DNA of 64,000 bases from contig NZ_AP024849.1 of NCBI RefSeq assembly GCF_019977655.1, positions 4,373,001-4,437,000 on the forward strand, given 5' to 3'. How positions within the stretch are numbered: the stretch's first letter is position 1; each line of letters opens with the position of its first letter. The notes beneath the pieces were generated by a model, which searched no databases, was not told the origin of the DNA, and was given only the letters and a program-made list of their open reading frames with translations. This document shows positions 34,554 through 43,856 of this stretch, in pieces. Both the position numbers and the translations under genes were made by a program. Origin of the DNA: Clostridium gelidum (GTDB taxonomy: Bacteria; Bacillota; Clostridia; Clostridiales; Clostridiaceae).

Positions 34554-35051
34554 TTACTTATCTAATTTTTTGTTAAGTCGAACACCGTAAGCTAAATATG
34601 GTTCTCCTAAATATTCTTCCTTATCTTTTACATATGCATGTTTTTTGTAAAATGAGATAGCCTTTATATTTTCTTTAAAAGCCCATATAACTATTTCTTT
34701 ACAGCCATATTTAATAGCTTGTTTCTCTGCAAAATCAAGTAATTGATTTCCAATTCCTTGATTTTTATAAGCTTCCGAAATATAGATACGCCAAACTTCA
34801 AAGGCTCCTATTTTATCACTATCAGCTGTATCCCCAACTGATAATAACGCTATGATATGCTCATTACATTCATAAACATAGTTTGATAATCTACCAGATA
34901 AGAAATCTTTTTCCATCCTCTTTTTTCTATCAAAACAGCCATTGTTATTCAGTAATTGTTCATTTACATAACCAGCATATACAGATGTCCAATTATCATT
35001 TACAATTTTACAAACAATTTCTATATCTTTTTCTTGAATCAAGCGTATCAT
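34554..35051 (-). CDS. GNAT-family N-acetyltransferase
   Basis: 165 residues. IRLIQEKDIEIVCKIVNDNW at the start, the acetyl-CoA loop YISEAYKNQGIGNQLLDFAE (Q/R-x-x-G-x-G/A) and FYKKHAYVKDKEE at the end define a GNAT fold. The substrate is unknown. Monocistronic. Confidence 0.9.
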   Translation of the reverse strand: MIRLIQEKDIEIVCKIVNDNWTSVYAGYVNEQLLNNNGCFDRKKRMEKDFLSGRLSNYVYECNEHIIALLSVGDTADSDKIGAFEVWRIYISEAYKNQGIGNQLLDFAEKQAIKYGCKEIVIWAFKENIKAISFYKKHAYVKDKEEYLGEPYLAYGVRLNKKLDK

Positions 35052-35228
35052 TTAATTCATTTCCTTTCCAACTTACTATTTATCTTTCATGTAACACAAT
35101 TAACTTTAACTAAAGATAATTTTCTGTACATCGATATATATATTATAACATGTTTATGCATTTTTAGAATATATGGTAAATTTTATATAACCATATTAGG
35201 ATAAACAAGTATTTTAGGAGGAGTGTAT

Positions 35229-36908
35229 ATGAGAATTACTTCATCAAGTGTGAGCATGAGCGGAAACACAAGTGAAATTTACACTACATCACAAAATCAT
35301 AAAAACATCGAATCAAGTATTACTAGTGATTCATCTAATAATCCGGCAGCAATTATTACCATATCAGATGAAGGCAGAAATCAGTTAGAAAACCTCTCCA
35401 ACAGTAATAGTCAGCAAATAGAACAATTAGGACAAACTAGCGATAGTAAGGTTATAAACTCAAAAGGGGAATTAACGCAAACCTTAATAGATGGTACGTT
35501 GACAGCCTTAAGTAATCAAAGTGTTAGCTTTACAAAAACAAACTCAGCTTCTACGTATGTTGGCAACAATTATGCTGGTGGCTCTGTTGGTGGCTCTTAT
35601 AAGAGTTATTCAGCAGATAGTGTTGAAATGTCTTTAGATCATACGGAAAGTGTAAAGGCAAATTTTAGTTTTGCAGAAGACGCACCATATAAAGATAACA
35701 CAAGCACCCGCAGCACCACTGGGGACTTTACTATAGAAGATAATCAAACATCGTTGACTCATTCTGAATCTGTTGAAAAAATACAATCAGAAACCTTTAA
35801 TGAGCAAAATTTGAACTTCAATGCTCATATGATTGTACAAACATCCTCAGGCAAAGCTAGCTCTATAGGCTTATCAGTAAATGTTTCTAGAGAGTTTTAT
35901 GAGAAGTTAGATGGTACTGATAGCATCAAGTTTGAAAAAACTATGCAAAAACTTGTAGATCCTCTTGTTATTAATTTTGATGCATCTAGCGCTGAGCTTA
36001 GCAATGTTAAATTTTCCTTTGACTTGGATTGTGATGGAACATCAGACCAAATTTCTAGACTTTCGAAAGGTAGTGGCTTTTTAGCACTGGATAAAAATAA
36101 TGACGGACAAATTAATGATGGCAGTGAACTATTTGGAACAAAATCAGGAGATGGTTTTGCTGATTTGGCATCATATGATACTGATAAAAATGGCTGGATT
36201 GATAGCGGTGATGAAATATATGATAAGCTTCGCATATGGACAATGGACGAAAAGGGAAATAACCAATTAGTCGGTCTTGGTGAAAAAGGAATTGGTGCAG
36301 TTTATTTAGGTAATGTTAATACTGATTATTCTCTAAAATCTTCTGACAATGAGTTAAATGGAATGATTCGTCAAACAGGAGTTTTCCTTAGAGAAAATTT
36401 TACAGCTGGTACTATTCAACATGTGGATTTTGCATTAGATAAAAATAGTAGTGGCTTAAACACTTCACCACGAGAAAACTTTACCGAAAACTCTCTAAAA
36501 ACAGTAGATAATGAACCTAATAAAACTAAAAATATTCTTTCAAAGACTACCATAAATATGCCACAAAACATTGGTTCTATTGAACAACATATAAATATAG
36601 AACTACAGACTAACAATTACCAAAGTATAAGGCTAAGCAACACTAATGTTAAATCCACTTGGCAAACACAAGAAAACATGTCAGACGATACTTCAAAAGA
36701 ACTAAAAAATTTCCTTGAAGAAACTAAAATGCAAATAGAGCAATTCAAAAGAATTTTGGCTAAACTTAATTTTCAAAAGAAACATGTTGATATGACTTTG
36801 CAAGGCGGAAGTAAGCTATATGCCATAAATCAGTTGACATACAATTATTCTGAAGATAAAAATTCCGTATTAGATAAATATATAAAATTTATGGAAGATA
36901 ATGAATAA
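35229..36908 (+). CDS. Large protein with calcium-loop (EF-hand-like) segments
   Basis: 559 residues from the ATG behind AGGAGG (an in-frame GTG two codons earlier overlaps the site). The first 200 residues are Ser/Thr/Asn-rich low complexity (MRITSSSVSMSGNTSEIY...). Residues 265-340 hold three Asp-rich loops: FDLDCDGTSDQ, LDKNNDGQINDGSELFG and YDTDKNGWIDSGDE, of the kind that bind Ca2+ in dockerin/EF-hand-like repeats. The C-terminal 60 residues are a charged helix. No signal peptide or membrane anchor is visible. Similar calcium-loop proteins occur in many bacteria with unknown function. A secreted or surface role is inference. Confidence 0.65.
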   Translation: MRITSSSVSMSGNTSEIYTTSQNHKNIESSITSDSSNNPAAIITISDEGRNQLENLSNSNSQQIEQLGQTSDSKVINSKGELTQTLIDGTLTALSNQSVSFTKTNSASTYVGNNYAGGSVGGSYKSYSADSVEMSLDHTESVKANFSFAEDAPYKDNTSTRSTTGDFTIEDNQTSLTHSESVEKIQSETFNEQNLNFNAHMIVQTSSGKASSIGLSVNVSREFYEKLDGTDSIKFEKTMQKLVDPLVINFDASSAELSNVKFSFDLDCDGTSDQISRLSKGSGFLALDKNNDGQINDGSELFGTKSGDGFADLASYDTDKNGWIDSGDEIYDKLRIWTMDEKGNNQLVGLGEKGIGAVYLGNVNTDYSLKSSDNELNGMIRQTGVFLRENFTAGTIQHVDFALDKNSSGLNTSPRENFTENSLKTVDNEPNKTKNILSKTTINMPQNIGSIEQHINIELQTNNYQSIRLSNTNVKSTWQTQENMSDDTSKELKNFLEETKMQIEQFKRILAKLNFQKKHVDMTLQGGSKLYAINQLTYNYSEDKNSVLDKYIKFMEDNE

Positions 36909-36951
36909 GTTAATTTAATCAATATGTTTTAAAAGCAACAGTGTAGCTTTT

Positions 36952-36999
36952 GGGGAGCATAATATATACTTGTGTAAATCACATCTATATATGCTCCCC
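36952..36999 (+). terminator. Probable terminator of the calcium-loop protein gene
   Basis: GGGGAGCAT pairs with ATGCTCCCC around an AU-rich loop that itself pairs; ATTTATCCTTTTATTTT follows. Confidence 0.6.
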
Positions 37000-37315
37000 A
37001 TTTATCCTTTTATTTTATTCTAAATTCTATTTCATTTAAAACAAATCAATCAATAAGACTATCATTCAAAAAAGCCCATTACTTATGATATGGTTCACCA
37101 TTCATTATCCTAAACCTTATTTAATAAGCAATCTCTTCATTTGGTTTAAGTCAATTGCGCATTATAGACATAATTACACTTTGTATCACATATAATTGTA
37201 CTACAGCTTTTACCAAGTAACATCATTTTTCCCAATGTGTCCCCAAAAATATTTACATTTAATTTTAAATTATATATTATTACACAAAAAGCACAGACAA
37301 CTGCCTATGCTTCAA
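37000..37315. other. Relic-bearing intergenic stretch
   Basis: No intact gene. A minus-strand open segment around 37157-37245 reads FGDTLGKMMLLGKSCSTIIC and on to NYVYNAQLT before a stop; it looks like a decayed coding fragment but I cannot assign it. A hairpin AAGCACAG/CTATGCTT with a T-tract on the minus strand lies at about 37289-37312. Confidence 0.35.
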
Positions 37316-37474
37316 TTAATTTTTTATTAACTCACTTAAACTTTTCTTGCTTAATTTCATCATAAAAATAATATTAAAAACAAGATCAAACCACTTCAAC
37401 CCCCGATGTTTACTATAAATATTTTCATATTTAAATATTTTTCTTTGAACATACATACCTTTAAAAATATATTT
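37316..37474 (-). pseudogene. C-terminal coding fragment, copy A
   Basis: An open frame of 52 codons reads KYIFKGMYVQRKIFKYENIY then SKHRGLKWFDLVFN and ends KKSLSELIKN stop, with no start. A frameshifted copy of the first part occurs at 46510-46631. Parent protein not recognised. Confidence 0.5.
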
Positions 37475-37599
37475 CTATAAACAAAGTTTCCTAGGAATAG
37501 ATAATATTCATTGTTACGAAGTTTAGTTACCTTAAAGTACATTAATAAAAGTAGAAAAGAAGATATCTCAAAATGATTTTTTCATTTTAAAACACCTCC

Positions 37600-38601
37600 T
37601 TATTTATTGTAATAATCTTCATATAAAGAAATCAATAATTCTTCTACTTGTTCTTCCTTAGGCTCTTTAGGCAATGTAGTACTAATTGATGCTTCTTTAA
37701 ACTTAAAATCATACAACTCTACCATCTTGAATAATTCATCATAACTATACTTGCCTTTTCTAATATACATTAATAAATCATGTTCTTCTGCACGATATGT
37801 ATTAATTTGATGTGTATTCAATATTTCAGTTCCCATAATAAGCAGTCTTATTAAATGCATAGCATGCTTTAAAAGCTTTCCATCATCTTTTTTTCTATTC
37901 CTATGATTAAGCTTGTCATAGTCACGAACAATATTACTCATTTCTGAATATATAGATGCAAAATCCCTTAATGGATATTTATCTATATTAATATCCATTA
38001 ATATCTCTGTTTCCTTGTCTTGTTTATTAGATTTATCAATATATAAATTGATACTTCCTTCAGGGAATTCTGTGTAATTAGATGAAAAATGATTCATTTG
38101 ACTATTTACTGTAGCAAGTATATGTTTTTCTTTTTCTTCCTGTGGATACTGGTCTCTTGCTAATGCATTTTGTAACCTTCTTAGTTGTGCAGTAGCATAA
38201 TTACCAAAAGTATTTATTATTCTTTTTGATAAAAACAACTCTTTATTTTTGCGTAATGTCTCCCCATACTTATTCATATAAATAATATGCTCATCTTTAG
38301 TACCTAATAATTCAAGGATATTAGGATTACCTTTTAATGCTAATGAAACAAATTTCTTAAGTCCATATATAACAGTATCTGTTTCTATATCTTCAAATTG
38401 CTCAAAATTCTGAAAACCATAAATATTTTCTTTTCTTTCTATTGTCACTCCACGTAAATCTATATCACTATGATCTAAATTAGTTCCATAACCAATAGAA
38501 CCTGAAAGTGTCAAATAAATTATATTATTAGCTAAATTTTCATTTGAATTGATAAACTTATATTCCTCTTTATTTAAAATATCTTTTGTTACAGCACTCA
38601 T
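37600..38601 (-). CDS. RlaP-type nucleotidyltransferase (polymerase-beta superfamily)
   Basis: 333 residues. The N-terminal motif LTLSGSIGYGTNLDHSDIDL then RGV is the GS...DxD nucleotidyltransferase active site in the form typical of PF10127 (YcgL/RlaP). A long helical C-terminal region follows (AQLRRLQNALARDQY; LKHAMHLIRLLIMGTEIL). RlaP proteins are linked with the RNA ligase RtcB in RNA-repair operons, and a broken rtcB lies immediately upstream here. Start behind GGAGGGAT. Confidence 0.82.
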   Translation of the reverse strand: MSAVTKDILNKEEYKFINSNENLANNIIYLTLSGSIGYGTNLDHSDIDLRGVTIERKENIYGFQNFEQFEDIETDTVIYGLKKFVSLALKGNPNILELLGTKDEHIIYMNKYGETLRKNKELFLSKRIINTFGNYATAQLRRLQNALARDQYPQEEKEKHILATVNSQMNHFSSNYTEFPEGSINLYIDKSNKQDKETEILMDINIDKYPLRDFASIYSEMSNIVRDYDKLNHRNRKKDDGKLLKHAMHLIRLLIMGTEILNTHQINTYRAEEHDLLMYIRKGKYSYDELFKMVELYDFKFKEASISTTLPKEPKEEQVEELLISLYEDYYNK

Positions 38602-38647
38602 AATATCCCTCCATAATAATTTTTAAGGGTCTTTTTAAAAAACTCAT

Positions 38648-38840
38648 TTAAAATACTAGGATTTCTTTTCTACGTCCTTCTGCCTTATATTCTTTAATTA
38701 TTTTATCTCTTTTGATAAAATAATCTTCTTTACCACTGCATAAATCTATAGCCAAGTTTTGGATACATACTCGCTACTTGAGTTCCCAAATTTCTACTGC
38801 GTGAATGTATTACAAGATACTTTTGTACCATCCTTAAGTA
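38648..38840 (-). pseudogene. rtcB RNA-ligase relic
   Basis: One frame reads MVQKYLVIHSRSRNLGTQVA then SMYPKL; the adjacent frame continues IQNLAIDLCSGKEDYFIKRD and KIIKEYKAEGRRKEILVF stop. VIHSRSRNLGTQVA matches the conserved IHSGSRxLGxQVA motif of RtcB, and QNLAID with the following helices fits the next segment. The N-terminus is absent and at least one frameshift is present. It lies directly upstream of the RlaP-type gene, as expected of a former RtcB-RlaP operon. Confidence 0.65.
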
Positions 38841-38935
38841 TACACAGACTATTTTACACTTTTGAAAGTGTTTCTATTTAGCTTCATCTTATTATCTTCA
38901 TCAATATTTTTCTTGCAACTTTTACAATATTATTT

Positions 38936-39376
38936 TCAAATTTCTTTTCCCATCATAACTATACCTTCAAAACTTTTAAATCCATGCTTTTTATAAAAGC
39001 CTTCAGTTCCTACTGTTTTTGATGTAAGTAAAATCACTTCATCTATACCTCTACTCTTTAATCGCTTTATGAATTCTTCAAATAACTTTGAACCCATGCC
39101 CTTACCTCTAAGCTTTAAGTCTACACAAAATTCCTTAATATTAAAATGCATACCATTATAATAATATTCATGATTTCCAAGTATCATTCCAATTAGCTTG
39201 TCATCTTCATAAGCAACCAATCCATAGAAGCCTTCACAATTTATCATTTGAGAAATACGTTTAGAGACGATTTCAATAGTCCACTCATCATTCCATGGTT
39301 CATAATTAAAAGCATCTACATAAATTTCAGCTATTTCTCTAATGTGCTCTTTGGTTAATTCTTTATATTTAATCAT
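38936..39376 (-). CDS. GNAT-family N-acetyltransferase, paralogue A
   Basis: 146 residues. The acetyl-CoA loop is LKLRGKGMGSKLFEEFIKR, and FYKKHGFKSFEGIVMMGKEI closes the domain. It is about two-thirds identical to the protein at 46820-47266, and the identity extends into the noncoding flank beyond the stop (CTTGCAACTTTTACAA). The substrate is unknown. It lies 10 bp after nadR and may be co-transcribed with it. Confidence 0.9.
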   Translation of the reverse strand: MIKYKELTKEHIREIAEIYVDAFNYEPWNDEWTIEIVSKRISQMINCEGFYGLVAYEDDKLIGMILGNHEYYYNGMHFNIKEFCVDLKLRGKGMGSKLFEEFIKRLKSRGIDEVILLTSKTVGTEGFYKKHGFKSFEGIVMMGKEI

Positions 39377-39386
39377 TATTCTCCCC

Positions 39387-40430
39387 TTATTTTATATCTT
39401 TTACTGCTCCATCAAAATAAAGAAACATTTCAATGCCATCAATAAGCTCTATTGCCTTCAAAAATCGTTCTTGATAATTCCCTGTAATGCACTGATACTC
39501 AATATTTTTTTCATCAAAGATACTTTTAATCTGATTACTATATTTCTTTCTGTTTTTCTTTATTTCTTCAGTCCTTGTACCATCTTGAACAAACTCAACA
39601 TCTGGCTCCAAAAACAATACCAAATCATAATTATTTATTGCACTAATAGTATCCGCTAATTGCTCATTTTCAATTCTTTCTTGCTCATTAGTCTCTAAAA
39701 ATTGAAGATAAAACTTTGTAATTAAGCAGTCTGTATCCACAAATAATACTTTATTACTAGTTTGAAGCATTTCAATTTCATTTATTTTATGTCTTAGCAG
39801 TATTTCCGTAAAATCCTCTGGAAGCATTAATTCATCATTCCCTGATTTTTCAGATAATTCACGCCCAGCTTCATCAATATAATTTGTATTATAATAATTT
39901 GCGAGATTTATAGTTAATGTTGATTTTCCAACACTTTCTCCACCAATTAGTAATACTTTTTTTATAAAATATGGTCTAACAACATTAGGTATCCAGTCCC
40001 AATATTTATAAGGATTAGAACGAATTTTTGTAGAACTTATTTCATCTCTCTTAAAATAATAAATCTTACTTTCTGGATAACATTTTGCGTAAAAGCTTTC
40101 CTCATTGTAATCATCACCACAAAAAACAATATCAATCTTTTTACCAATCATTTTTTTAACCTTCTTTGAATCATCTTCCCAATACTCACTAGTATAATTT
40201 TCTTTTGAATCTGAATCATCTTCAAGTATATGAAGGCTAACATTTCCAATATGCTTTATAATATGATAAACCCATCTATATTTTATTCTTACACCAATTT
40301 CATTACGATTTTTACCATTGCTAATAATGATATGTAACTCTTTGCACTGATTTGCAGCTTCGATAATACATCTTACATGTCCTTGATGCAAAGGATTAAA
40401 CGAACCACCATACATTCCAACTTCATACAT
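39387..40430 (-). CDS. nadR: NadR-type NMN adenylyltransferase / ribosylnicotinamide kinase
   Basis: 347 residues in two domains. Residues 1-165 are a nucleotidyltransferase with GMYGGSFNPLHQGHVRCI (HxGH) and ISSTKIRSNP. Residues 175-347 are a P-loop kinase starting LLIGGESVGKSTLTINLANYY. The N-terminal DNA-binding domain of enterobacterial NadR is absent. It phosphorylates nicotinamide riboside and adenylates NMN to make NAD. It follows pnuC by 11 bp, completing a riboside salvage operon. Confidence 0.92.
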   Translation of the reverse strand: MYEVGMYGGSFNPLHQGHVRCIIEAANQCKELHIIISNGKNRNEIGVRIKYRWVYHIIKHIGNVSLHILEDDSDSKENYTSEYWEDDSKKVKKMIGKKIDIVFCGDDYNEESFYAKCYPESKIYYFKRDEISSTKIRSNPYKYWDWIPNVVRPYFIKKVLLIGGESVGKSTLTINLANYYNTNYIDEAGRELSEKSGNDELMLPEDFTEILLRHKINEIEMLQTSNKVLFVDTDCLITKFYLQFLETNEQERIENEQLADTISAINNYDLVLFLEPDVEFVQDGTRTEEIKKNRKKYSNQIKSIFDEKNIEYQCITGNYQERFLKAIELIDGIEMFLYFDGAVKDIK

Positions 40431-40441
40431 AATAGTTTCCC

Positions 40442-41143
40442 CTATTCACTAATAATTGTTTTACTTTCTTTGTACCATTTTATAAACATAAAGATTGCAT
40501 TAAGCAAATAAATACTCCACATAAGCAATGTCGCAACACTTTCCCCTCCATTAAAGAAAGCAGCTATCCACATAAATACTGTTACCACATCAACCACAAT
40601 CCATAAAATCCATTGCTCCATATATCTTTTTACACATAAAATCTGAGCAAAAATTGATACTACGGTACTCATACTATCGACAAAAGGCAAATTCCCACCC
40701 ATATACCTTAATAAGATACCATAACCATATACACAGACCACACAAAGTGCTCCTGTTACTAATTGCCATTTTAAATTTAATTTATCTTTTACTACTTCTT
40801 GTGTCTCAGAATTTATATGTTTTTTCCACATATACCATCCAACAAAATTCATTGGAAGATAATAAATTAAATTAAGCATGACTCCACCATAATATTTGGC
40901 GCCCAAAGCAATATACGCATATAAAACAGTATTAAATATTCCAAATATGTAAGAAGATATTTTTCCCTTCCCCGTCAAAATAACACAGATAACGCCAGTT
41001 AATGCCGCAAAAATTCCAACCATGCTATCTTTCCAATATATTGATAAAACTAAAATCACTGCTGATGCAAAAAACAACCAAAATTTTTCTATTTTACTCC
41101 AGCCATACAATTCATTTTTAACAAATTGCTTAAATTTCTCCAT
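40442..41143 (-). CDS. pnuC: Nicotinamide riboside transporter PnuC
   Basis: 233 residues, seven or eight predicted membrane helices. Typical PnuC features are WLFFASAVILVLSIYWKD, the KISSYIFGIFNTVLYAYIAL segment, YYLPMNFVGWYMWKKH, and later LPFVDSMSTVVSIFAQIL. It imports nicotinamide riboside, which NadR traps by phosphorylation. First gene of the pnuC-nadR-GNAT set. No NAD riboswitch was recognised upstream. Confidence 0.93.
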   Translation of the reverse strand: MEKFKQFVKNELYGWSKIEKFWLFFASAVILVLSIYWKDSMVGIFAALTGVICVILTGKGKISSYIFGIFNTVLYAYIALGAKYYGGVMLNLIYYLPMNFVGWYMWKKHINSETQEVVKDKLNLKWQLVTGALCVVCVYGYGILLRYMGGNLPFVDSMSTVVSIFAQILCVKRYMEQWILWIVVDVVTVFMWIAAFFNGGESVATLLMWSIYLLNAIFMFIKWYKESKTIISE

Positions 41144-41437
41144 ATATAAATTTTCCCCCTTAAAATATAAATAATATTCATAACTTTGAAGTATAGTTGA
41201 GTATTTTTATTATAACATATTTTGTAAAACAGGCTCCAAACATAATTAAGTAACTAATCGATAACTAATATACTCCATTATAGTACTCTACCATTCTTTC
41301 TCTGAAAAAACATGACAAGTGCAATTTAGTTCAATATACCAATCAAGTGTTGCTTATTATTTTTATATGTTTAATTTGATTAATACATCGATTAAATTCT
41401 ATAGCTCCTTAATTTTTTTATGCTAATTTGAGATTAA

Positions 41438-41465
41438 GGCACAATCAAAAAAATAAATAAAAACC
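41438..41465. repeat. Isolated miniature-element end
   Basis: GGCACAATCAAAAAAATAAA is the right-terminus sequence of the 9757-9915 element, preceded by TTAA. The sequence then diverges and no second end was found. Confidence 0.55.
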
Positions 41466-41563
41466 TGCTAAGCAGTACTTCTGTATTTTTGTTGTTCTTA
41501 CATAGGTATGATATACTAATGGTAAATTCAAGAAATACTTTTGTCTTTATATTGAATATATTG

Positions 41564-41595
41564 GGCTGCTTGCATAGGTAAGCAGCCTATATTTT
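41564..41595 (+). terminator. Hairpin with T-tract ahead of the sigma operon
   Basis: GGCTGCTT pairs with AAGCAGCC, followed by TATATTTTT. With no gene to the left on this strand, it may be an attenuator in the sigma-operon leader or a small-RNA end. Confidence 0.55.
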
Positions 41596-41705
41596 TATAT
41601 AAAAAGTAATTTGAGAAAAAATATAAATTATCCTGACTTTTTGTTTGCATAAGTTGTTATACATAATGAAACGCACTTTTTAGTCTGTCGAAAGGAGGTA
41701 AAGTA

Positions 41706-42266
41706 GTGGACAAGGACTTTTTTCTAATACGAAGAATGAAACATGGCGATGAATCTGCAGTTGACGATTTTGTAAAGCAGTATTATAACGAAATATATAG
41801 ATATTGTTATTATAAACTGTCTGATAAATGGCAGGCTGAGGATGTTACACAAGATACTTTCACTAATTTTTTTAAACATTTTAACAGCTATATTCACAAA
41901 GGTAAGGCAAAAAATTATCTTTATGTTATTGCAGGTAACTTGTGTAAAAATGAATATAAAAAGCATAAAGAAGTGTCCGACTTGCAAGTGGAAGACCAAA
42001 TAGCGGATATGAAAGAAGTACAAAAAGAATTTGTGCTGAAGGTATCCATGGAACAGGAAATTTCTAGGTTGCCAAATGAGTTCAAGGAAGTGGTTCTTTT
42101 ATACTATTTTCAAAATTTGAAGATCAGAGAAATTGCAGAAATACTGAGTATTAATATTTCATTAGTAAAATATCGTCTCTCAGAAAGTAAAAAGATGCTT
42201 AAAAAAAGTATAAATAAGGAGGATTTTTATGGATATTCATTCGAATCAGAAAATTCCAGCTTATGA
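41706..42266 (+). CDS. ECF-type RNA polymerase sigma factor
   Basis: 186 residues from GTG behind AAAGGAGG. Region 2 is at residues 15-80 (FVKQYYNEIYRYCYYKLSDK, AEDVTQDTFTNFF) and region 4 at 115-170 (LPNEFKEVVLLYYFQNLKIR, EIAEILSINISLVKYRLSES). It directs transcription of a small regulon, probably its own operon. It overlaps the next gene by 38 bp, the usual arrangement for a sigma factor and its membrane-bound partner. Confidence 0.92.
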   Translation: MDKDFFLIRRMKHGDESAVDDFVKQYYNEIYRYCYYKLSDKWQAEDVTQDTFTNFFKHFNSYIHKGKAKNYLYVIAGNLCKNEYKKHKEVSDLQVEDQIADMKEVQKEFVLKVSMEQEISRLPNEFKEVVLLYYFQNLKIREIAEILSINISLVKYRLSESKKMLKKSINKEDFYGYSFESENSSL

Positions 42267-42969
42267 TGAAAAAAAGATGCTGCAGACAATTGATGTTGCT
42301 AAGAAGGAATATCGCAGGCAAATGCTTTTACAACCCATGAATAGCTTAGAGTTTCTATTTCAGCAAATGTTATCTTTGAGTAAAAAATATTGGTTGACAC
42401 AACTTATTGTTTTCTTTGCAGCTGCTTTTAGTTTGGGTTTCATGAACTTATATGAAGGTATAGGTGAAAATAAAATTAGCTATTGTGCTATCTTTGCACC
42501 TTTGTTGATTATATTTTCAATACCAGAGCTATGGAAAAATATATCTACTAATACCTATGAAGTAGAAAATACAACATACTTTGACTTACGAAAGGTATAC
42601 CTTTCAAGATTAGTGTTAGTAGGAATGTTGGATTTGATATTATTGAGCTTATTAACTGTAATAACCGTGCAGACAGGAGGATTTTCACCATATGAAGCAG
42701 TAATTTATTTCTTTGTACCATTTAATTTCAATTGCGGCATCTGTTTTTCCTTGCTATGGAGTAAAAGAAGAATATGTTCAGAACTTCTTGCTGTAAGTAG
42801 CTGTATAAGTGGAGCGTTTTTTTGGTATCTACTGGTGAAAAATTATCATGTATATGAATTACTTCAGATAAAAACATGGTATGTACTTTTGATTGTTTCT
42901 TTGGTGTATATTATTTTTGCTGGAAAAAGAATTGTGGAATCTGGAAGATGTTATTTGGAGGTATATTAA
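42229..42969 (+). CDS. Membrane protein, probable anti-sigma factor or ABC accessory
   Basis: 246 residues. A cytoplasmic N-terminus of about 55 residues (IPAYDEKKMLQTIDVAKKEY) precedes six predicted membrane helices. No zinc-finger motif is present, unlike ZAS anti-sigma factors. Its start lies inside the sigma gene (38-bp overlap) and its stop shares one base with the next gene (TAATG), so the three genes are translationally coupled. A role as sigma-controlling sensor is inferred from position only. Confidence 0.72.
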   Translation: MDIHSNQKIPAYDEKKMLQTIDVAKKEYRRQMLLQPMNSLEFLFQQMLSLSKKYWLTQLIVFFAAAFSLGFMNLYEGIGENKISYCAIFAPLLIIFSIPELWKNISTNTYEVENTTYFDLRKVYLSRLVLVGMLDLILLSLLTVITVQTGGFSPYEAVIYFFVPFNFNCGICFSLLWSKRRICSELLAVSSCISGAFFWYLLVKNYHVYELLQIKTWYVLLIVSLVYIIFAGKRIVESGRCYLEVY

Positions 42970-43856
42970 TGAAATTACGAGTAAATAATTTATGTAAGAA
43001 TTTTAAAGAAAATACGGCTGTTAATCATGTGAGCTTTACATTAGAAAAAGGAGTATATGGTTTGCTTGGAGCTAATGGTGCAGGGAAAACAACTCTTATG
43101 AGAATGCTTTGTACGCTAGTTACTCCTACTAGTGGAACGATACAATATGATGATGAAGATATCCAAGACATGGATGAAAGATATAGGCGAATTCTTGGTT
43201 ATCTGCCACAAGAATTTGGATATTATCCGGAATTTTCAGCACAAGATTACCTATTATATATAGCTGCATTAAAAGGATTAAAGCCAATAATTGCAAAAAA
43301 ACGTGTAAATGAATTATTGGATATAGTTTCACTAACAAAAGTTAAAAAGAAGAAAATAAAAACTTTTTCTGGTGGAATGAAGAGAAGGCTTGGGATTGCT
43401 CAGGCGGTGCTGAATGATCCAGAGATTTTAATATTAGATGAGCCAACAGCAGGACTAGATCCAAAAGAAAGAATCCGTTTTCGTACGCTAATCAGCCATA
43501 TTGCTGAGGAACGAATTGTTCTATTATCTACTCATATTGTGTCAGATTTAGAATCCATGGCAAAAGAAATTTTAATTATGAAAGATGGAAGCATTATTGC
43601 ACAGGGAGATATTGAAAATTTACTGTCTGAAGTAAGAGGTAAGACATGGACTTGCTTAGCAGATTCAAAAGAGGCAGAAGAATTATGTTCCACGTATTTA
43701 TTCAGCAATGAAAAGAACTGTGGCGAGAAGGTTGAACTTAGAATTATTTCAGAAACAAGCCCTTCTGAATCTGCTATACAGGTTGAGCCTGCTTTGGAAG
43801 ATTTGTTTATATACTATTTTGGCGAGGTGAATGAAAATGCAAATTTTGAAATATGA
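42969..43856 (+). CDS. ABC transporter ATP-binding protein
   Basis: 295 residues from the ATG behind GGAGG. Walker A GLLGANGAGKTTLMRML, signature FSGGMKRRLGIAQAV, Walker B ILILDEPTAGLDP and the switch His in LLSTHIVSDLES are intact. The family is the ABC-2/BcrA-type exporter ATPase. It partners with the permease whose start overlaps its 3' end. The substrate is unknown; similar sigma-linked exporters respond to peptides or envelope stress. Confidence 0.93.
   Translation: MKLRVNNLCKNFKENTAVNHVSFTLEKGVYGLLGANGAGKTTLMRMLCTLVTPTSGTIQYDDEDIQDMDERYRRILGYLPQEFGYYPEFSAQDYLLYIAALKGLKPIIAKKRVNELLDIVSLTKVKKKKIKTFSGGMKRRLGIAQAVLNDPEILILDEPTAGLDPKERIRFRTLISHIAEERIVLLSTHIVSDLESMAKEILIMKDGSIIAQGDIENLLSEVRGKTWTCLADSKEAEELCSTYLFSNEKNCGEKVELRIISETSPSESAIQVEPALEDLFIYYFGEVNENANFEI

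Larger units (their letters stand above)
41144..41705. promoter_or_regulatory. Intergenic region between pnuC and the ECF sigma operon
   Basis: 562 bp. It holds an isolated miniature-element end (41438-41465), a CTGCTAAGCAG palindrome just after it, two similar blocks CTTACATAGGTA and CTTGCATAGGTA (near 41498 and 41569), and a terminator-like hairpin (41564-41595). No gene. Confidence 0.5.

Noticed and set aside
41144..41440. Possible NAD-type riboswitch upstream of pnuC
   Set aside because: I could not find a conserved paired core, and the leader is AT-rich without matching stems.
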